A DNA stretch of 55,478 nucleotides from Chitinophaga pinensis (GTDB lineage Bacteria; Bacteroidota; Bacteroidia; 2-12-FULL-35-15), in assembly GCA_945865315.1 (NCBI GenBank), contig CAMBDK010000005.1, positions 1 through 55,478 on the forward strand. Reading direction: 5' to 3'. A program made the translations under genes and the position numbers. Shown piece by piece: positions 8,786-19,072 of the stretch (within the stretch, counting starts at the first letter, position 1; each line of letters starts with the position of its first letter). The notes under the pieces are model-generated. The model ran no database searches. It had not been told where the DNA came from and saw only the letters and a list, made by a program, of their open reading frames with translations.

Positions 8786-8988
8786 GGCGTTAATTTATTA
8801 AGGTTAGTATACGATCTTGGAAATCTTATTTAACCTCATAATGTAGGAATAAAAAAAAGATACAGGAATTAAAAAAATAATTAGAAATAAAATTATTTTA
8901 ATTAATCCATGGAGAGCAAATGAATAGAATGATAAAGAGGAGGAGGAGCTAATTCAGGGCTAAATTGGATGCGAAATACCTGATGTTG

Positions 8989-9216
8989 TTATTTCTGCAA
9001 ACTTTCCATGATGACAAACAATATCAATAATATTAGCATAATGACCAGGAAAACCTTTTTGTTTTTATATAAAGGGGTTTTATATAAAGGTTTTGTAGCA
9101 TCCTGATACTCGTGCATCAACTTAGTGAAGTTTTTATGCTTCGAAATCTGTTCATCAGATAATGTAGTATTATCCGTTTCAAATTTCAAATTATTTTTGT
9201 ATTGTTTTTTCATCAC
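8989..9216 (-). CDS. Small protein with a single C-terminal transmembrane segment, downstream of the sigma factor
   Basis: 75 aa, VFLVIMLILLILFVIM TM helix; same strand as ECF sigma gene. Confidence 0.6.
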   Translation of the reverse strand: MMKKQYKNNLKFETDNTTLSDEQISKHKNFTKLMHEYQDATKPLYKTPLYKNKKVFLVIMLILLILFVIMESLQK

Positions 9217-9266
9217 AATTTTTCTAAATACAGCTTGATACCTTGATTCAAAGTTAATTCAAAATA

Positions 9267-9824
9267 TTATAATTTCATTAATTTTTTCAATTTATCTATG
9301 ATACGATACACTCTCACTTTGGCATTATTTTCAGTTATACCAACAATCTCGCCAACTTCTGCAAAAGAGTGTTTCTCAAAAAATCGCAACTCTATTAATT
9401 GAATATCTTCCGTATCTAATTTTTTTAGAGCATTGGTCATTAATTGAACTGCCTCAGTATTGTCTGTTATTTCTGCTTCCTGGGCAATTTGTATAATTCC
9501 GCTTTGCTCAATACTAACAATTCTATGGGCATTGTTTTTTCTGAAATGCATGCTTACTTCATTAAAAGCAATACGGAATAACCATCCTGAAAACGGAACG
9601 CCTTTAAATTCATACTTTTTAATATTCATTAGGGCTTTTAAGAACACAAGAGAGGTTATATCAGCCGCCTGCTCCTCATTTCCTGTTCTGCGGTAGACAA
9701 ATATGTAAATGGATTTAAAATAATTCTCATATAACACATTAAAACGACGCGGATCTTCCTTTGCCGCGTTCACTTGTTGCAACTCCAATTGTATATCCTT
9801 ATCAGTTTTATGGTTCGAATTCAA
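9267..9824 (-). CDS. RNA polymerase sigma-70 factor, ECF type
   Basis: Sigma region 2 (YENYFKSIYIFVYRRTGNEEQAADITSLVFLKAL) and region 4 (LRFFEKHSFAEVGEIVGITENNAKVRVYRIIDKL). Confidence 0.93.
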   Translation of the reverse strand: MNSNHKTDKDIQLELQQVNAAKEDPRRFNVLYENYFKSIYIFVYRRTGNEEQAADITSLVFLKALMNIKKYEFKGVPFSGWLFRIAFNEVSMHFRKNNAHRIVSIEQSGIIQIAQEAEITDNTEAVQLMTNALKKLDTEDIQLIELRFFEKHSFAEVGEIVGITENNAKVRVYRIIDKLKKLMKL

Positions 9825-10060
9825 ATGAGATCAATTTAGTATCATAATGTGCATATTCCTTTGATAAATAGTTTGTAGTGCGCAGCGTTTAATCTTTTTC
9901 TGTCAAAATATCACTTTTGCAGTTTCAATTGTGCTGCCAATTCCTCCTAGGGTATTTTCTATTTTAATTGGCTGCATTAGTTTGCTTACGCATATATATC
10001 ATAAATATCAAAATTTTGCCTCAGAATTGGTTATTAAATTTTGCAATTCAATTCTTTATA

Positions 10061-11116
10061 TTAATGCAAAATTCTAAATATCAATTCTTTAAGTAATTCT
10101 TTTTCTGATGCAGATACTTTATCTACACCTTTCGATTTGAGATCGTACTCCCTTAAATAGCTGAAAATAAATTTTAATTTTTCGAGAGAAAAATTTTTTG
10201 CCGCCCGCTCATATTCATCAACAAAAAATGGATGAATACCCAATTCGGAGGCTATATTGCCTTTTGTTTTGTTTGATAAAAAATGATAGGTAAGAAGCTT
10301 GCAAAAATAACCATATAAGGATGAAACAGTCATAACCATTGGATGTTCCTTTTCATTAGAGGCGAAAAAATTAATAATACGATTTGCTTTAAGCACATCT
10401 TTTTTCCCAATAGCACTTTGTAATTCAAATACATTATAATCCTTACTTATTCCAATATTTGCTTGTATGTGTTCTACTTTAATTTCTGACTTTAAAGGCA
10501 GGTTAATCATTAGTTTATCTAGCTCATTAGATACTTTGCTTAGGTTGCTGCCCAAATACTCAGTTAATAATGCGCTAGCTTTAGGACTTACAGTATATTC
10601 TTTCGCCTTTAAATAGTTGTTGATCCAGTCGGGTACTTTGTTATCGTATATTTTTTTTGACTCGAACAATACTGCATTTTTTTCAATAAATTTTGCAATG
10701 CTAGTGCGCTTATCAATAGTTTTGTATTTATAACAAATGACAAGTATTGTAGATTTCAGAGGTTTTTCAAGGTAAGTTTCAAATGGGGATTTTGATTTAA
10801 CTTTTTCTTTTGTTTTACTTTTTTCATTGCTTTTCCCTTTATCAATAAGGTCTTTTATGTTTTGCGCTTCCTTAATAATTATAACTTGGTGCTCACTCAT
10901 CATAGGGAAACGCTTGGCGGCACCCACTAGGTCATCGGCAGTAATATCGCGGCCATATAATACACTTTGATTAAATTCTTTTTCCGAATCATCCAATACA
11001 TGCTTTTCTATATAATCAGAAATAATATCAATAAAATAAGGCTCTTCTCCCATTAAAAAATAAACGGGACGATAAATCTTCTTTTTTAACTCCGACATTA
11101 TATCATTAAACTCCAT
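10061..11116 (-). CDS. holA: DNA polymerase III subunit delta
   Basis: YFLMGEEPYFIDIISDYIE...; HolA-like architecture and length. Confidence 0.88.
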   Translation of the reverse strand: MEFNDIMSELKKKIYRPVYFLMGEEPYFIDIISDYIEKHVLDDSEKEFNQSVLYGRDITADDLVGAAKRFPMMSEHQVIIIKEAQNIKDLIDKGKSNEKSKTKEKVKSKSPFETYLEKPLKSTILVICYKYKTIDKRTSIAKFIEKNAVLFESKKIYDNKVPDWINNYLKAKEYTVSPKASALLTEYLGSNLSKVSNELDKLMINLPLKSEIKVEHIQANIGISKDYNVFELQSAIGKKDVLKANRIINFFASNEKEHPMVMTVSSLYGYFCKLLTYHFLSNKTKGNIASELGIHPFFVDEYERAAKNFSLEKLKFIFSYLREYDLKSKGVDKVSASEKELLKELIFRILH

Positions 11117-11278
11117 AAAAAAATATTTTATTTTACCAATGTCCTGGCGTTAATTTTGGTCTTATTTATTGAGCAAAAAAAGTATTCAGATTAATAGCTT
11201 TTATGAATCGTATATATTATTATTAATTTTTACGATGCACAAAACATTAGAAATGAAAGAGGAATAAATTGGAATTTA

Positions 11279-12052
11279 TTATTCAAATCTCAAATGTCTC
11301 ACTGTTAAGCCATTGTTTATTAACTCATACAATGATTCAATTCCTATTTTTAAATGTTTGTCGACAAAATTTTGAGTCACCTTTTTATCGCTTTCGGCAG
11401 TTTTTACTCCCTCTATGGTCATCGGTTGGTCACTTACTAAAAGTAAGGCACCGGTAGGTATCTGGTTAAAAAATCCTGTTGAGAATATAGTAGCAGTTTC
11501 CATGTCAATTCCCATTACACGAATCTTGCGAAGGTAATCTTTAAATTCCTCATCATGCTCCCAAACTCTTCTGTTGGTAGTATATACTGTGCCGGTCCAA
11601 TAATCTAAATTATGATTTCGTATAGTTGTTGATATTGCCTTTTGAAGATTAAAAGAAGGCAATGCAGGAACTTCTGGTGGAAAATAATCATCAGAAGTAC
11701 CTTCGCCGCGTATGGCTGCAATAGGGAGAATTAAATCGCCTAATTCATTTTTCTTCTTTAATCCACCGCATTTGCCAAGAAATAATACTGCTTTGGGTTG
11801 AATGGCTGTTAATAAATCCATTATAGTAGCTGCATTAGCACTCCCCATGCTGAAATTAATAATTGTAATGCCGTTGGCAGTAGCATTAGGCATAGGCATG
11901 TCTTGCCCATTAATTGGTACATTGTGCCATTCTGCAAACATTTTAACGTAGTTGTTAAAATTTGTAAGTAATATATACTTACCAAATGCTTCGAGTGGAA
12001 TTCCTGTATATCGGGGTAACCAATTTGCTACAATTTCTTCTTTGCTTTTCAT
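11279..12052 (-). CDS. amn: AMP nucleosidase
   Basis: INFSMGSANAATIMDLL..PKAVLFLGKCGGLK; RVMGIDMETATIFSTGF. Confidence 0.9.
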   Translation of the reverse strand: MKSKEEIVANWLPRYTGIPLEAFGKYILLTNFNNYVKMFAEWHNVPINGQDMPMPNATANGITIINFSMGSANAATIMDLLTAIQPKAVLFLGKCGGLKKKNELGDLILPIAAIRGEGTSDDYFPPEVPALPSFNLQKAISTTIRNHNLDYWTGTVYTTNRRVWEHDEEFKDYLRKIRVMGIDMETATIFSTGFFNQIPTGALLLVSDQPMTIEGVKTAESDKKVTQNFVDKHLKIGIESLYELINNGLTVRHLRFE

Positions 12053-12225
12053 TTATAATGATTCTGTTTTTTATGTATCTTAAAATAACGAATCTTTTCT
12101 TTATTTTTGAAGAAAAAATCTTAGTGCGAATTTAGTAATTAAGAACTGGATAGGATGCTTTGTTATGAAATATTTATTTTAAATTGTAAAAGTATTTGCA
12201 AAACACTATTGTACATCCATTAAAA

Positions 12226-12672
12226 ATGCAAGATCTAAACCTACCTCCCTATACATTTAAACTAAAGCAACAAGGAAATCGTGCTCAGATTTTTGATGCT
12301 ATTCGAAAAAAATTTGTGACATTAACTCCCGAAGAGTGGGTGCGTCAAAATTTCCTGCAATTTTTAATTCAGGAAAAAAAATTTCCTGCATCACTTATTG
12401 CTGTGGAGGCCGGATTAAAATACAATCAATTACAGATGAGGACGGATGTACTGGTATATGATAAGTCTGGGAAACCATATTTAATGGTGGAATGCAAGGC
12501 TCCAGGAATTAAAATTACACAGGATGTATTTGACCAGATTGCTCGTTATAATATGGTATTTAAAGTGAAATACCTTGTAGTTACTAATGGTATAAGCCAT
12601 TTTTGTTGTTTGATGGACTATTCAAAAAAATCTTATGCATATTTAGAGGAAATCCCTATTTTCGAATCTTAA
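12226..12672 (+). CDS. Type I restriction enzyme R N-terminal-like (HSDR_N) domain protein
   Basis: RTDVLVYDKSGKPYLMVECKAPGIKITQDVFDQIARYNMVFKVKYLVVTNG; ATG at 12226 preferred over the upstream TTG. Confidence 0.88.
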   Translation: MQDLNLPPYTFKLKQQGNRAQIFDAIRKKFVTLTPEEWVRQNFLQFLIQEKKFPASLIAVEAGLKYNQLQMRTDVLVYDKSGKPYLMVECKAPGIKITQDVFDQIARYNMVFKVKYLVVTNGISHFCCLMDYSKKSYAYLEEIPIFES

Positions 12673-12799
12673 TTAATTAAGAATTTATTAATTGTAAAGG
12701 GGAATTCTAATGTTAATATTTTTATTATTAACCTGTTTAAAATCTAGTATCTTTGACAAATGTCCATTTTTTTTATTTATAACCTTTTTATTATCAAAT

Positions 12800-13798
12800 A
12801 TGAAAACTAAGCTAACACAACTTTTAAATATTGATTTCCCCATTATTATGGCACCACTATTTTTAGTGAGTAACGAAGCAATGGTGGTGGCGGCTATGAA
12901 TAATGGCATTGCAGGTGCTTTTCCTAGTTTAAATTTCAGAAAAGATGGTGAATTGTTTGAATTATTGGATAGGTTAAATATAGAAAAAAATAAGTTAAAT
13001 GTAAATGGTACTTACGGTGTAAATTTAATTGTGCAGCAAACAAATCCACTTTACAGGAAACATTTGGATATATGTGTAGAAAAAAAAGTGCCATATTATA
13101 TTACTTCATTGGGTAGCCCTAAGGAGGTAATTGAGAAGGCGCATGCTTATGGTGCAAAAGTGTTTTGTGATGTTACTAATTTGGAACATGCTCAAAAATG
13201 TTTTAATTTGGGTTGCGACGGTTTTATAGCTGTAGGACAAGGTGCTGGAGGGCATGCAGGGCCTAACCCATTGCAAGTTTTGATTCCTGCTCTTCAACAT
13301 AAATTCAAAAATACTCCCGTAATTGCTGCTGGTGGTATAGCTAGTGGCGAAGGTATCCTATCAATGCTAGTATTAGGTGCTGCAGGTGTTTCTATAGGAA
13401 CAAGATTTATTGCAAGTGCTGAAGCTACTGTTAGTGATGATTATAAAAATGCCATTGTTAGTTCAAAGATGAATGACATTGTGCTTACCGAAAAAATTTC
13501 TGGAACACCTTGCACAATTATTAATACAGCATTCGCAAAAAAAATTGGATATAAACAAAATTGGTTGGAACGAGCATTATCTAATAACGCTAACACTAAA
13601 AAATATTTTAAAATGTGGGTGCAGGTTACCGGCATGAAGAAATTGGAAAAGTCTGTTAAACCAGGTAATTATGATTCATTATGGTGTGCTGGCCAAAGTG
13701 TAGAACTTATTGATGATATTCTTTCCTGCAAGGAAATTATTGAACGTTTGAGAAACGAAACAAATCAAGCATTAAAAAACTTAGAACTTTTAAATTAA
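12800..13798 (+). CDS. Nitronate monooxygenase / 2-nitropropane dioxygenase-like
   Basis: FPIIMAPLFLVSNEAMVVAAMNNGIAGAFPS; GAGGHAG; AAGGIASGEGI; ORF start 12710 replaced by in-frame ATG 12800. Confidence 0.9.
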   Translation: MKTKLTQLLNIDFPIIMAPLFLVSNEAMVVAAMNNGIAGAFPSLNFRKDGELFELLDRLNIEKNKLNVNGTYGVNLIVQQTNPLYRKHLDICVEKKVPYYITSLGSPKEVIEKAHAYGAKVFCDVTNLEHAQKCFNLGCDGFIAVGQGAGGHAGPNPLQVLIPALQHKFKNTPVIAAGGIASGEGILSMLVLGAAGVSIGTRFIASAEATVSDDYKNAIVSSKMNDIVLTEKISGTPCTIINTAFAKKIGYKQNWLERALSNNANTKKYFKMWVQVTGMKKLEKSVKPGNYDSLWCAGQSVELIDDILSCKEIIERLRNETNQALKNLELLN

Positions 13799-13854
13799 TT
13801 CAATTTGTTGAAATTTTAAAATAGGTTTTTAGGGTCTGCGAAATCTACTAATAA

Positions 13855-14724
13855 TTATTTTGATATTATACAATCAATTTTATTTCGCAATCCGTAATAG
13901 CCGCTTAACTTTACTTTTATTACTCCTACAATAATTGGTGTTTCTACATAAATCGGGATTTTGTTTTCGTCGTCTGTCACCCATACAACCATGCCCTCCC
14001 CACCTTTAAAAATAGTGCCTTCAACTAATTTGGGGCTGAATTTTATGCAGCGCACATTGCCCAATAGTTCGCTATTAATTATCTCTTTTCCTAAATAACG
14101 GATATAGGAATAATAAACCTTTCCGTCCAATACAAATGTTATGGGAATGGTGTCATTTTTTTTGCTCTTTGAAAAATCAAGACAACGGGTATAATAAATT
14201 GCTGTTCCAATATCATTGGTGCAGGAAGTAATATTAATAGAATCTAGCTTGGCGGGTTTATTATTGCGCTTTTCCATGGTATATATTTTATTTTTTTGGA
14301 AATTAAATATATAGTCATCTTTGGCAGAAGTGCCTCCTTCATGAACATCTCTGATAAACCGCAATGGTTTTAATGTTAATGTATCAAAATAAGATTCATA
14401 TTTATCGTTTACTTTATAAAACCAATCGTATTTTGGATAGCTTCCTCCTGCCCCTACAAAATGATACACTTTTCTAGCGTTTAATTCAGTAATAGTTGCA
14501 GAGAAACTAACCTCGCCAGCGTCCATCCATATTACTCCCCAGTTATAATATATTTTAAAATTCAGACTTTCACCCGCCTGGAAAGCTTTGTTTGTTGAAG
14601 TGCAATTTTTTTGGGCTTTTATGGGGCATGACACTGCAGCTATAAATAGGCATAAATAAAAAAGCAGGTGAATACTTGAAAGTTTTATATATAATTTGCT
14701 ATTCAAATAATTTGTTCCAACCAT
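13855..14724 (-). CDS. DUF3108 domain-containing protein
   Basis: AFQAGESLNFKIYYNWGVIWMDAGEVSFSAT...; start moved to 14724 since the ORF's first 25 codons run into repeat copy 2. Confidence 0.85.
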   Translation of the reverse strand: MVGTNYLNSKLYIKLSSIHLLFYLCLFIAAVSCPIKAQKNCTSTNKAFQAGESLNFKIYYNWGVIWMDAGEVSFSATITELNARKVYHFVGAGGSYPKYDWFYKVNDKYESYFDTLTLKPLRFIRDVHEGGTSAKDDYIFNFQKNKIYTMEKRNNKPAKLDSINITSCTNDIGTAIYYTRCLDFSKSKKNDTIPITFVLDGKVYYSYIRYLGKEIINSELLGNVRCIKFSPKLVEGTIFKGGEGMVVWVTDDENKIPIYVETPIIVGVIKVKLSGYYGLRNKIDCIISK

Positions 14725-14755
14725 AATGGCTAAATAAATATTTTTTAGGTTTTCT

Positions 14756-14998
14756 CTTAGTGAAGTTTCCGAAATAAATCCGCAAATTAAATGGTTCAAA
14801 AGTTGTGTGTTTTTCTTTTGTCTTGATACAAAAGAAACAAAAAATCAAGAACAAACGATTCCTCCACACCTGCAACCCTGCATCGCTTTTGTTCATTCCT
14901 CACGCGCGTTTTTATAAGGATATTTTTTGCAAAAAATGAAATCATCTGTTTTTATTAATATATCTGTTTTGTCGAAATTATTTTGAAAGCTTTGCTTA
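14756..14998 (+). repeat. Dispersed intergenic repeat, copy 2 of 3
   Basis: Hairpin TTTCTTTTGT-CTTGAT-ACAAAAGAAA at 14812-14837, with ATCAAG at 14844-14849 complementary to the loop. Confidence 0.92.
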
Positions 14999-15074
14999 TC
15001 AAGAAATAGAAAAATAAGATGTGCTTTTAAAAGTATAAATTGTTGCCGAAAATTTGAATATTTTTTGCGTTTCA

Positions 15075-16316
15075 TTAAATTTTATGGGGTTGGTATTTTT
15101 CAATTTCAGAAAGCACTTCCTCTATCTTTTTGGAATTAGAATAAAATGAAATAATTTTTTGCAATACATCATCTACCAATAAATCGGGACAGGATGCGCC
15201 ACTTGTAAGTATAATTTCGATGGGTTTTTTTTCTGGTAAATAGTTTTCAGTAACTAAGTGCTTTTGATTGTTAAAATCAAAATGATGGATACATGTTTTT
15301 GATATTATTTCTTCGGCTGAAGAAATAAAGTAAGTAGGTAGTTTTTTTTCGCATAACTCTACAATGTGGGATGTGTTTGAACTATTATAACCCCCAACTA
15401 CAATGGCAATATCGGCATTAGCTTTTAGTAACCCATAAGTTGAATCTTGGTTTTCATTAGTTGCATAACATAGCGTATCACGCGTATCAGCAAAATGATT
15501 TTTCAGTTCTGTGTTGGGATATTTTTGAAGCATAATAGCCTTTAAATAATCGACAATTCCTTCTGTTTCTGTTGCAAGCATAGTGGTTTGATTAATCACA
15601 CCAATTTTTTTTAAATGCTCTGCAGTATTAAAATTTTCGGAATATTTATCCTTAAAAACAGCTTCGAATTCATCGGTAGAGATATTTCCTAAAATAAATT
15701 CACCCAAAATTTTCGTCTCAATTATATCCTTTACTATAATAGATGGTGCATTTTTTTTGCTACGTGAAAAGGTTGCTCTGGTTTCTTCGTGGTTATATTT
15801 CCCATGAATAATTATTGTGTAATTATCATTGCCTAGCTTTTCCGATTTTTTCCAAACACGATCTACAAATGGACAAGTAGTGTCATACTTACGAACCTCA
15901 ATACCTATTTCATTAAGGCCGCTCTCAATTTCTAAGGTGGTACCAAAAGCAGGAATTATAACGATGTCGTTTTTACTAAGTTCATTGAAAGGAATAATTT
16001 GATTACCTGCAGTATCCATTAAAAATTTAGCACCTTTTGCCAACAAGTCCTTATTCACATATTGGTTATGTATCATTTCACTGAGCAAAAAAATACGTTT
16101 GTCAGGATTTTCTTCTATTGCCTGGTATGCAATTTCTATTGCATTTTCTACACCATAACAAAAACCAAAATGACGAGCAATATAAAAACGAACAGTACCA
16201 AAATCAAGAATAGTAGGGGTGAAATCCTTTTTTCTTGGATCTGTTATTTTCCGCATTTCTTTTACTTTTGAAATTATCGGACTCTTATAAAATGTGGGAA
16301 TATTAAAACTTTTCAT
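15075..16316 (-). CDS. ispH: 4-hydroxy-3-methylbut-2-enyl diphosphate reductase
   Basis: ARHFGFCYGVENAIEIAY; DTTCPFVDRVWK; IHGKYNHEETRAT; LTSGASCPDLLVDDVL. Confidence 0.95.
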   Translation of the reverse strand: MKSFNIPTFYKSPIISKVKEMRKITDPRKKDFTPTILDFGTVRFYIARHFGFCYGVENAIEIAYQAIEENPDKRIFLLSEMIHNQYVNKDLLAKGAKFLMDTAGNQIIPFNELSKNDIVIIPAFGTTLEIESGLNEIGIEVRKYDTTCPFVDRVWKKSEKLGNDNYTIIIHGKYNHEETRATFSRSKKNAPSIIVKDIIETKILGEFILGNISTDEFEAVFKDKYSENFNTAEHLKKIGVINQTTMLATETEGIVDYLKAIMLQKYPNTELKNHFADTRDTLCYATNENQDSTYGLLKANADIAIVVGGYNSSNTSHIVELCEKKLPTYFISSAEEIISKTCIHHFDFNNQKHLVTENYLPEKKPIEIILTSGASCPDLLVDDVLQKIISFYSNSKKIEEVLSEIEKYQPHKI

Positions 16317-16405
16317 TTATCCCTATAAAGGCTAGTGTTTTTTTATAAAAATATGTTTTTTTGATTTTTCAAAATTAAATGAAAGTTTAATTGTAATTTT
16401 TTTTT

Positions 16406-16470
16406 AATTAGCATTTGTCCATAGAGTCAAAAATAACTTAGAAATTGGATATGATAGACAGACTCTAATT
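16406..16470. repeat. Short (~65 bp) MITE-like element with terminal inverted repeats, copy A
   Basis: Ends AATTAGCATTTGTCCATAGAGTC and (rev. comp.) AATTAGAGTCTGTCTATCATATCC, closely matching the ends of 42237-42441. Confidence 0.65.
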
Positions 16471-17823
16471 ACAAAACTCATCGGCAATAGCTATTCCCTT
16501 AGAAATAATTTCCAAGCCCTCGTCTATTTGGTCCTTAGTAATTATTAATGGTGGTGCTGTAAATATCCAATTCCAGCGAACGAAGGTAAACATACCTAAA
16601 TCACTTAATTTTGCAGCCACTTTATTCATTATTTCCATTTCATTTGCTGCAGCATTCCAAGGCGCCATTGGTTCTTTCGTCTTTCTGTTCTTTACCAATT
16701 CAATACAGCCTAAAAGCCCCGTGTTCCTATAATCGCCAATGCTTGGATGTTTATCTTTTAGTTTTTCAACTTGGGCATCTAAATAATTACCCATTATTTT
16801 GGCGTTTTCTATTAAATTATCACTTTCATAAATGTCAATAACTGCATTGGCAGCAGCACAAGCAACAGCGTGGGCTGAATAAGTTAAGCCTATTGGTAGA
16901 GGTTTGTTATCAAATGCTTTTACAATTTCCTCTTTTACTATGATACCGCCCAATGGTATGTAACCGGCTGTTAGTCCTTTAGCGATGCACATCATATCCG
17001 GTTCCACACCATGGTGGTCAATTCCAAACCATTTCCCTGTGCGACCAAAGCCACTCATTACTTCATCACAAATAGTTAAAATGCCATATTTATCAGCAAT
17101 TGCCTTTACTTTTTTCCAATATCCTATAGGATATTTTATACAACCTGATGAACCACTTTCCCCCTCCATTAAAATGGCGGCAATATTTTGAGGACCCTCA
17201 TATTTTACTATGCGTTCTAGGTGAGCAGCAGCATTTTCGGAGCATTCTTCAGGCGTTGAACTGTTCCATGGACAACGATAATAATATGGGTTTTCAACAT
17301 GTATAATATTTGGAATACCCTGGCTGTCATGCGGCAAACCTCTTGGGTCACCTCCGGCAGACAATGCACCATAAGTGGCACCATGATAACTTTGAAATAA
17401 AGTGATTATTTTATGCCTTCCGGTATGCAGTCTTGCTAATTTAATTGCATGCTCAACAGCTTCTGTTCCGCCATTTGTGAAAAATGTTCTATTTAATGTT
17501 CCGGGAGAAATTGCTGCCAACTTTTTACCTAATAAGCCTCGTGCTTCGGTAGCCATTCCTGGATTTACGTAACTAACCTCATTCATTTGTTTTACAACAG
17601 CTTCTTTAACGCGCGCGTCGCCATGACCTATATTAACATTCATTAACTGAGAAGTGAAATCCAGATAACGTTTGCCACTTCTGTCATATAAGTATACACC
17701 TTTAGCATTGGCTATGTTTAAGGGATTTAATCCACTTTGTTTCGACCAAGAGAAAATAGTATGCTCTAAATTATTTTTTAGAATTTCCTCCTTATTTGTT
17801 TGAGGTAAAATTTTTGTTAGCAT
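16465..17823 (-). CDS. Class III (PLP-dependent) aminotransferase
   Basis: FFTNGGTEAVEHAIKLARLHTGRHKI; ICDEVMSGFGRTGKWFGIDHHGVEPDMMCIAKGLT. Confidence 0.93.
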   Translation of the reverse strand: MLTKILPQTNKEEILKNNLEHTIFSWSKQSGLNPLNIANAKGVYLYDRSGKRYLDFTSQLMNVNIGHGDARVKEAVVKQMNEVSYVNPGMATEARGLLGKKLAAISPGTLNRTFFTNGGTEAVEHAIKLARLHTGRHKIITLFQSYHGATYGALSAGGDPRGLPHDSQGIPNIIHVENPYYYRCPWNSSTPEECSENAAAHLERIVKYEGPQNIAAILMEGESGSSGCIKYPIGYWKKVKAIADKYGILTICDEVMSGFGRTGKWFGIDHHGVEPDMMCIAKGLTAGYIPLGGIIVKEEIVKAFDNKPLPIGLTYSAHAVACAAANAVIDIYESDNLIENAKIMGNYLDAQVEKLKDKHPSIGDYRNTGLLGCIELVKNRKTKEPMAPWNAAANEMEIMNKVAAKLSDLGMFTFVRWNWIFTAPPLIITKDQIDEGLEIISKGIAIADEFCN

Positions 17824-17984
17824 GGTTACTATTTAAATGAATAATTAAAATTTTAATAATTTACGGAGAAATTCTTTTAACAATTGCTGTTAATTATATT
17901 AATAGAAAAATATTTGATCTTAGGCATTGTAAAGAAATAAACTATACATTTTGACTTGATTTTTTATCGCTACCATAAAGTCTC

Positions 17985-18136
17985 TCTCACCCAGCCACCA
18001 GCTGGTTGCCTTCTTCGTTATAAAATATTTAAGTAGCTAAGGCTATTCGCAGATTTTATGCCTTGAAAAAGAATAAAATTACTGCGTCAATTCCATGCAC
18101 TTTATTTCGTTACAAAACCTTAGCTTTTTACTTGTT
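17985..18136. other. Intergenic structured inverted repeat upstream of rplS
   Basis: AAGTAGCTAAGG (18031-18042) pairs with CCTTAGCT-tttt-ACTT (ending 18132); nested stem CGCAGATTTTAT / ATAAAATtaCTGCG (18048-18086). Confidence 0.6.
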
Positions 18137-18396
18137 TCAATTTTAATCTAAAAAATTACAAATGTTGAAAAAAACATTAAAAATCATATAATTATTGTTT
18201 TTCAAAGGAAATTGCAATTAATATAACTGAAATAAATAAAATAGTTTCTAATTAAAATCAGTCGAAATTCACTATAATTGTCCTAATTCTTAATTAAAAC
18301 AATCATTTTGAGAAACAAAGTTACTTATTATTTCATTTCTAATATCCCTGTTTTGGATATTTTTATATATAATTTTTCTTATTAATAAAAATAAAC

Positions 18397-18405
18397 TATA
18401 TTTGC
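18397..18405 (+). promoter_or_regulatory. Putative -7 element (TATATTTGC) for rplS
   Basis: Bacteroidota TAnnTTTG box ~50 bp upstream of rplS ATG. Confidence 0.5.
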
Positions 18406-18453
18406 AGTCCTTTTCGAGGGATATTATATTTTTAATACTATAAAACAAAGGTT

Positions 18454-18804
18454 ATGAACGATTTATTAAAATACGTAGAGGAGCAATTAACAAAAAAAGT
18501 AGAACACCCTAAATTTAAGGCTGGCGATACTGTAACTGTTCATTATAAAATTAGAGAAGGTGAAAAAGAACGTGTTCAGCAGTACCAAGGCGTAGTTATT
18601 CAACGTAAAGGTTCTGGTGCTACAGAAACATTTACTGTGCGCAAAATGAGCAATTCAGTTGGTGTGGAGCGTGTTTTCCCTGTTTGTTCTCCATATATTG
18701 ACAAAGTGGAAGTGAACAAAGTTGGTGTAGTTCGCAGAGCACGCATGTTCTACTTAAGAGGCTTAACGGGCAAAGCTGCTCGTATCGTTGAAAAAAAACA
18801 ATAA
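18454..18804 (+). CDS. rplS: 50S ribosomal protein L19
   Basis: [35 protein letters not shown]...[17 protein letters not shown]. Confidence 0.97.
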   Translation: MNDLLKYVEEQLTKKVEHPKFKAGDTVTVHYKIREGEKERVQQYQGVVIQRKGSGATETFTVRKMSNSVGVERVFPVCSPYIDKVEVNKVGVVRRARMFYLRGLTGKAARIVEKKQ

Positions 18805-18823
18805 GTATACTATAAATGTCTAC

Positions 18824-18865
18824 AAAAACCCCTTCCATCCCTTTTTGGGGATGGTAGGGGTTTTT
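18824..18865 (+). terminator. Rho-independent terminator after rplS
   Basis: AAAAACCCCTTCCATCC ... GGATGGTAGGGGTTTTT long stem with T-run. Confidence 0.9.
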
Positions 18866-19072
18866 GTTTATATACCAATTTTTTTTTAATTATAAATGCT
18901 ATACTTATAAATAAACCATTTTTTGTAGGTTAAGTTGAAAAATCTTTAGGTTTTAATATATACTAATTTAATATTTCCGGCATTATTTTTCTTTTTAATA
19001 ATAGAATAAATTAATAGGGATAGCTGTATTCATTATTGTTTTCTTATATGAACGAATAAAAAAAATTATAGA

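Noticed and set aside
7449-8801. Plus-strand ORFs antisense to gldM
   Set aside because: Shadow ORFs opposite a confident CDS.
12226-12672. HSDR_N-domain protein as part of a type I R-M system
   Set aside because: No hsdM/hsdS/hsdR nearby; to my knowledge it is a common stand-alone Bacteroidota protein near holA, so not called a restriction system.
14699-15075. Two minus-strand ORFs (14699-14896 and 14893-15075)
   Set aside because: Cover repeat copy 2 and flanks; no recognisable protein features.
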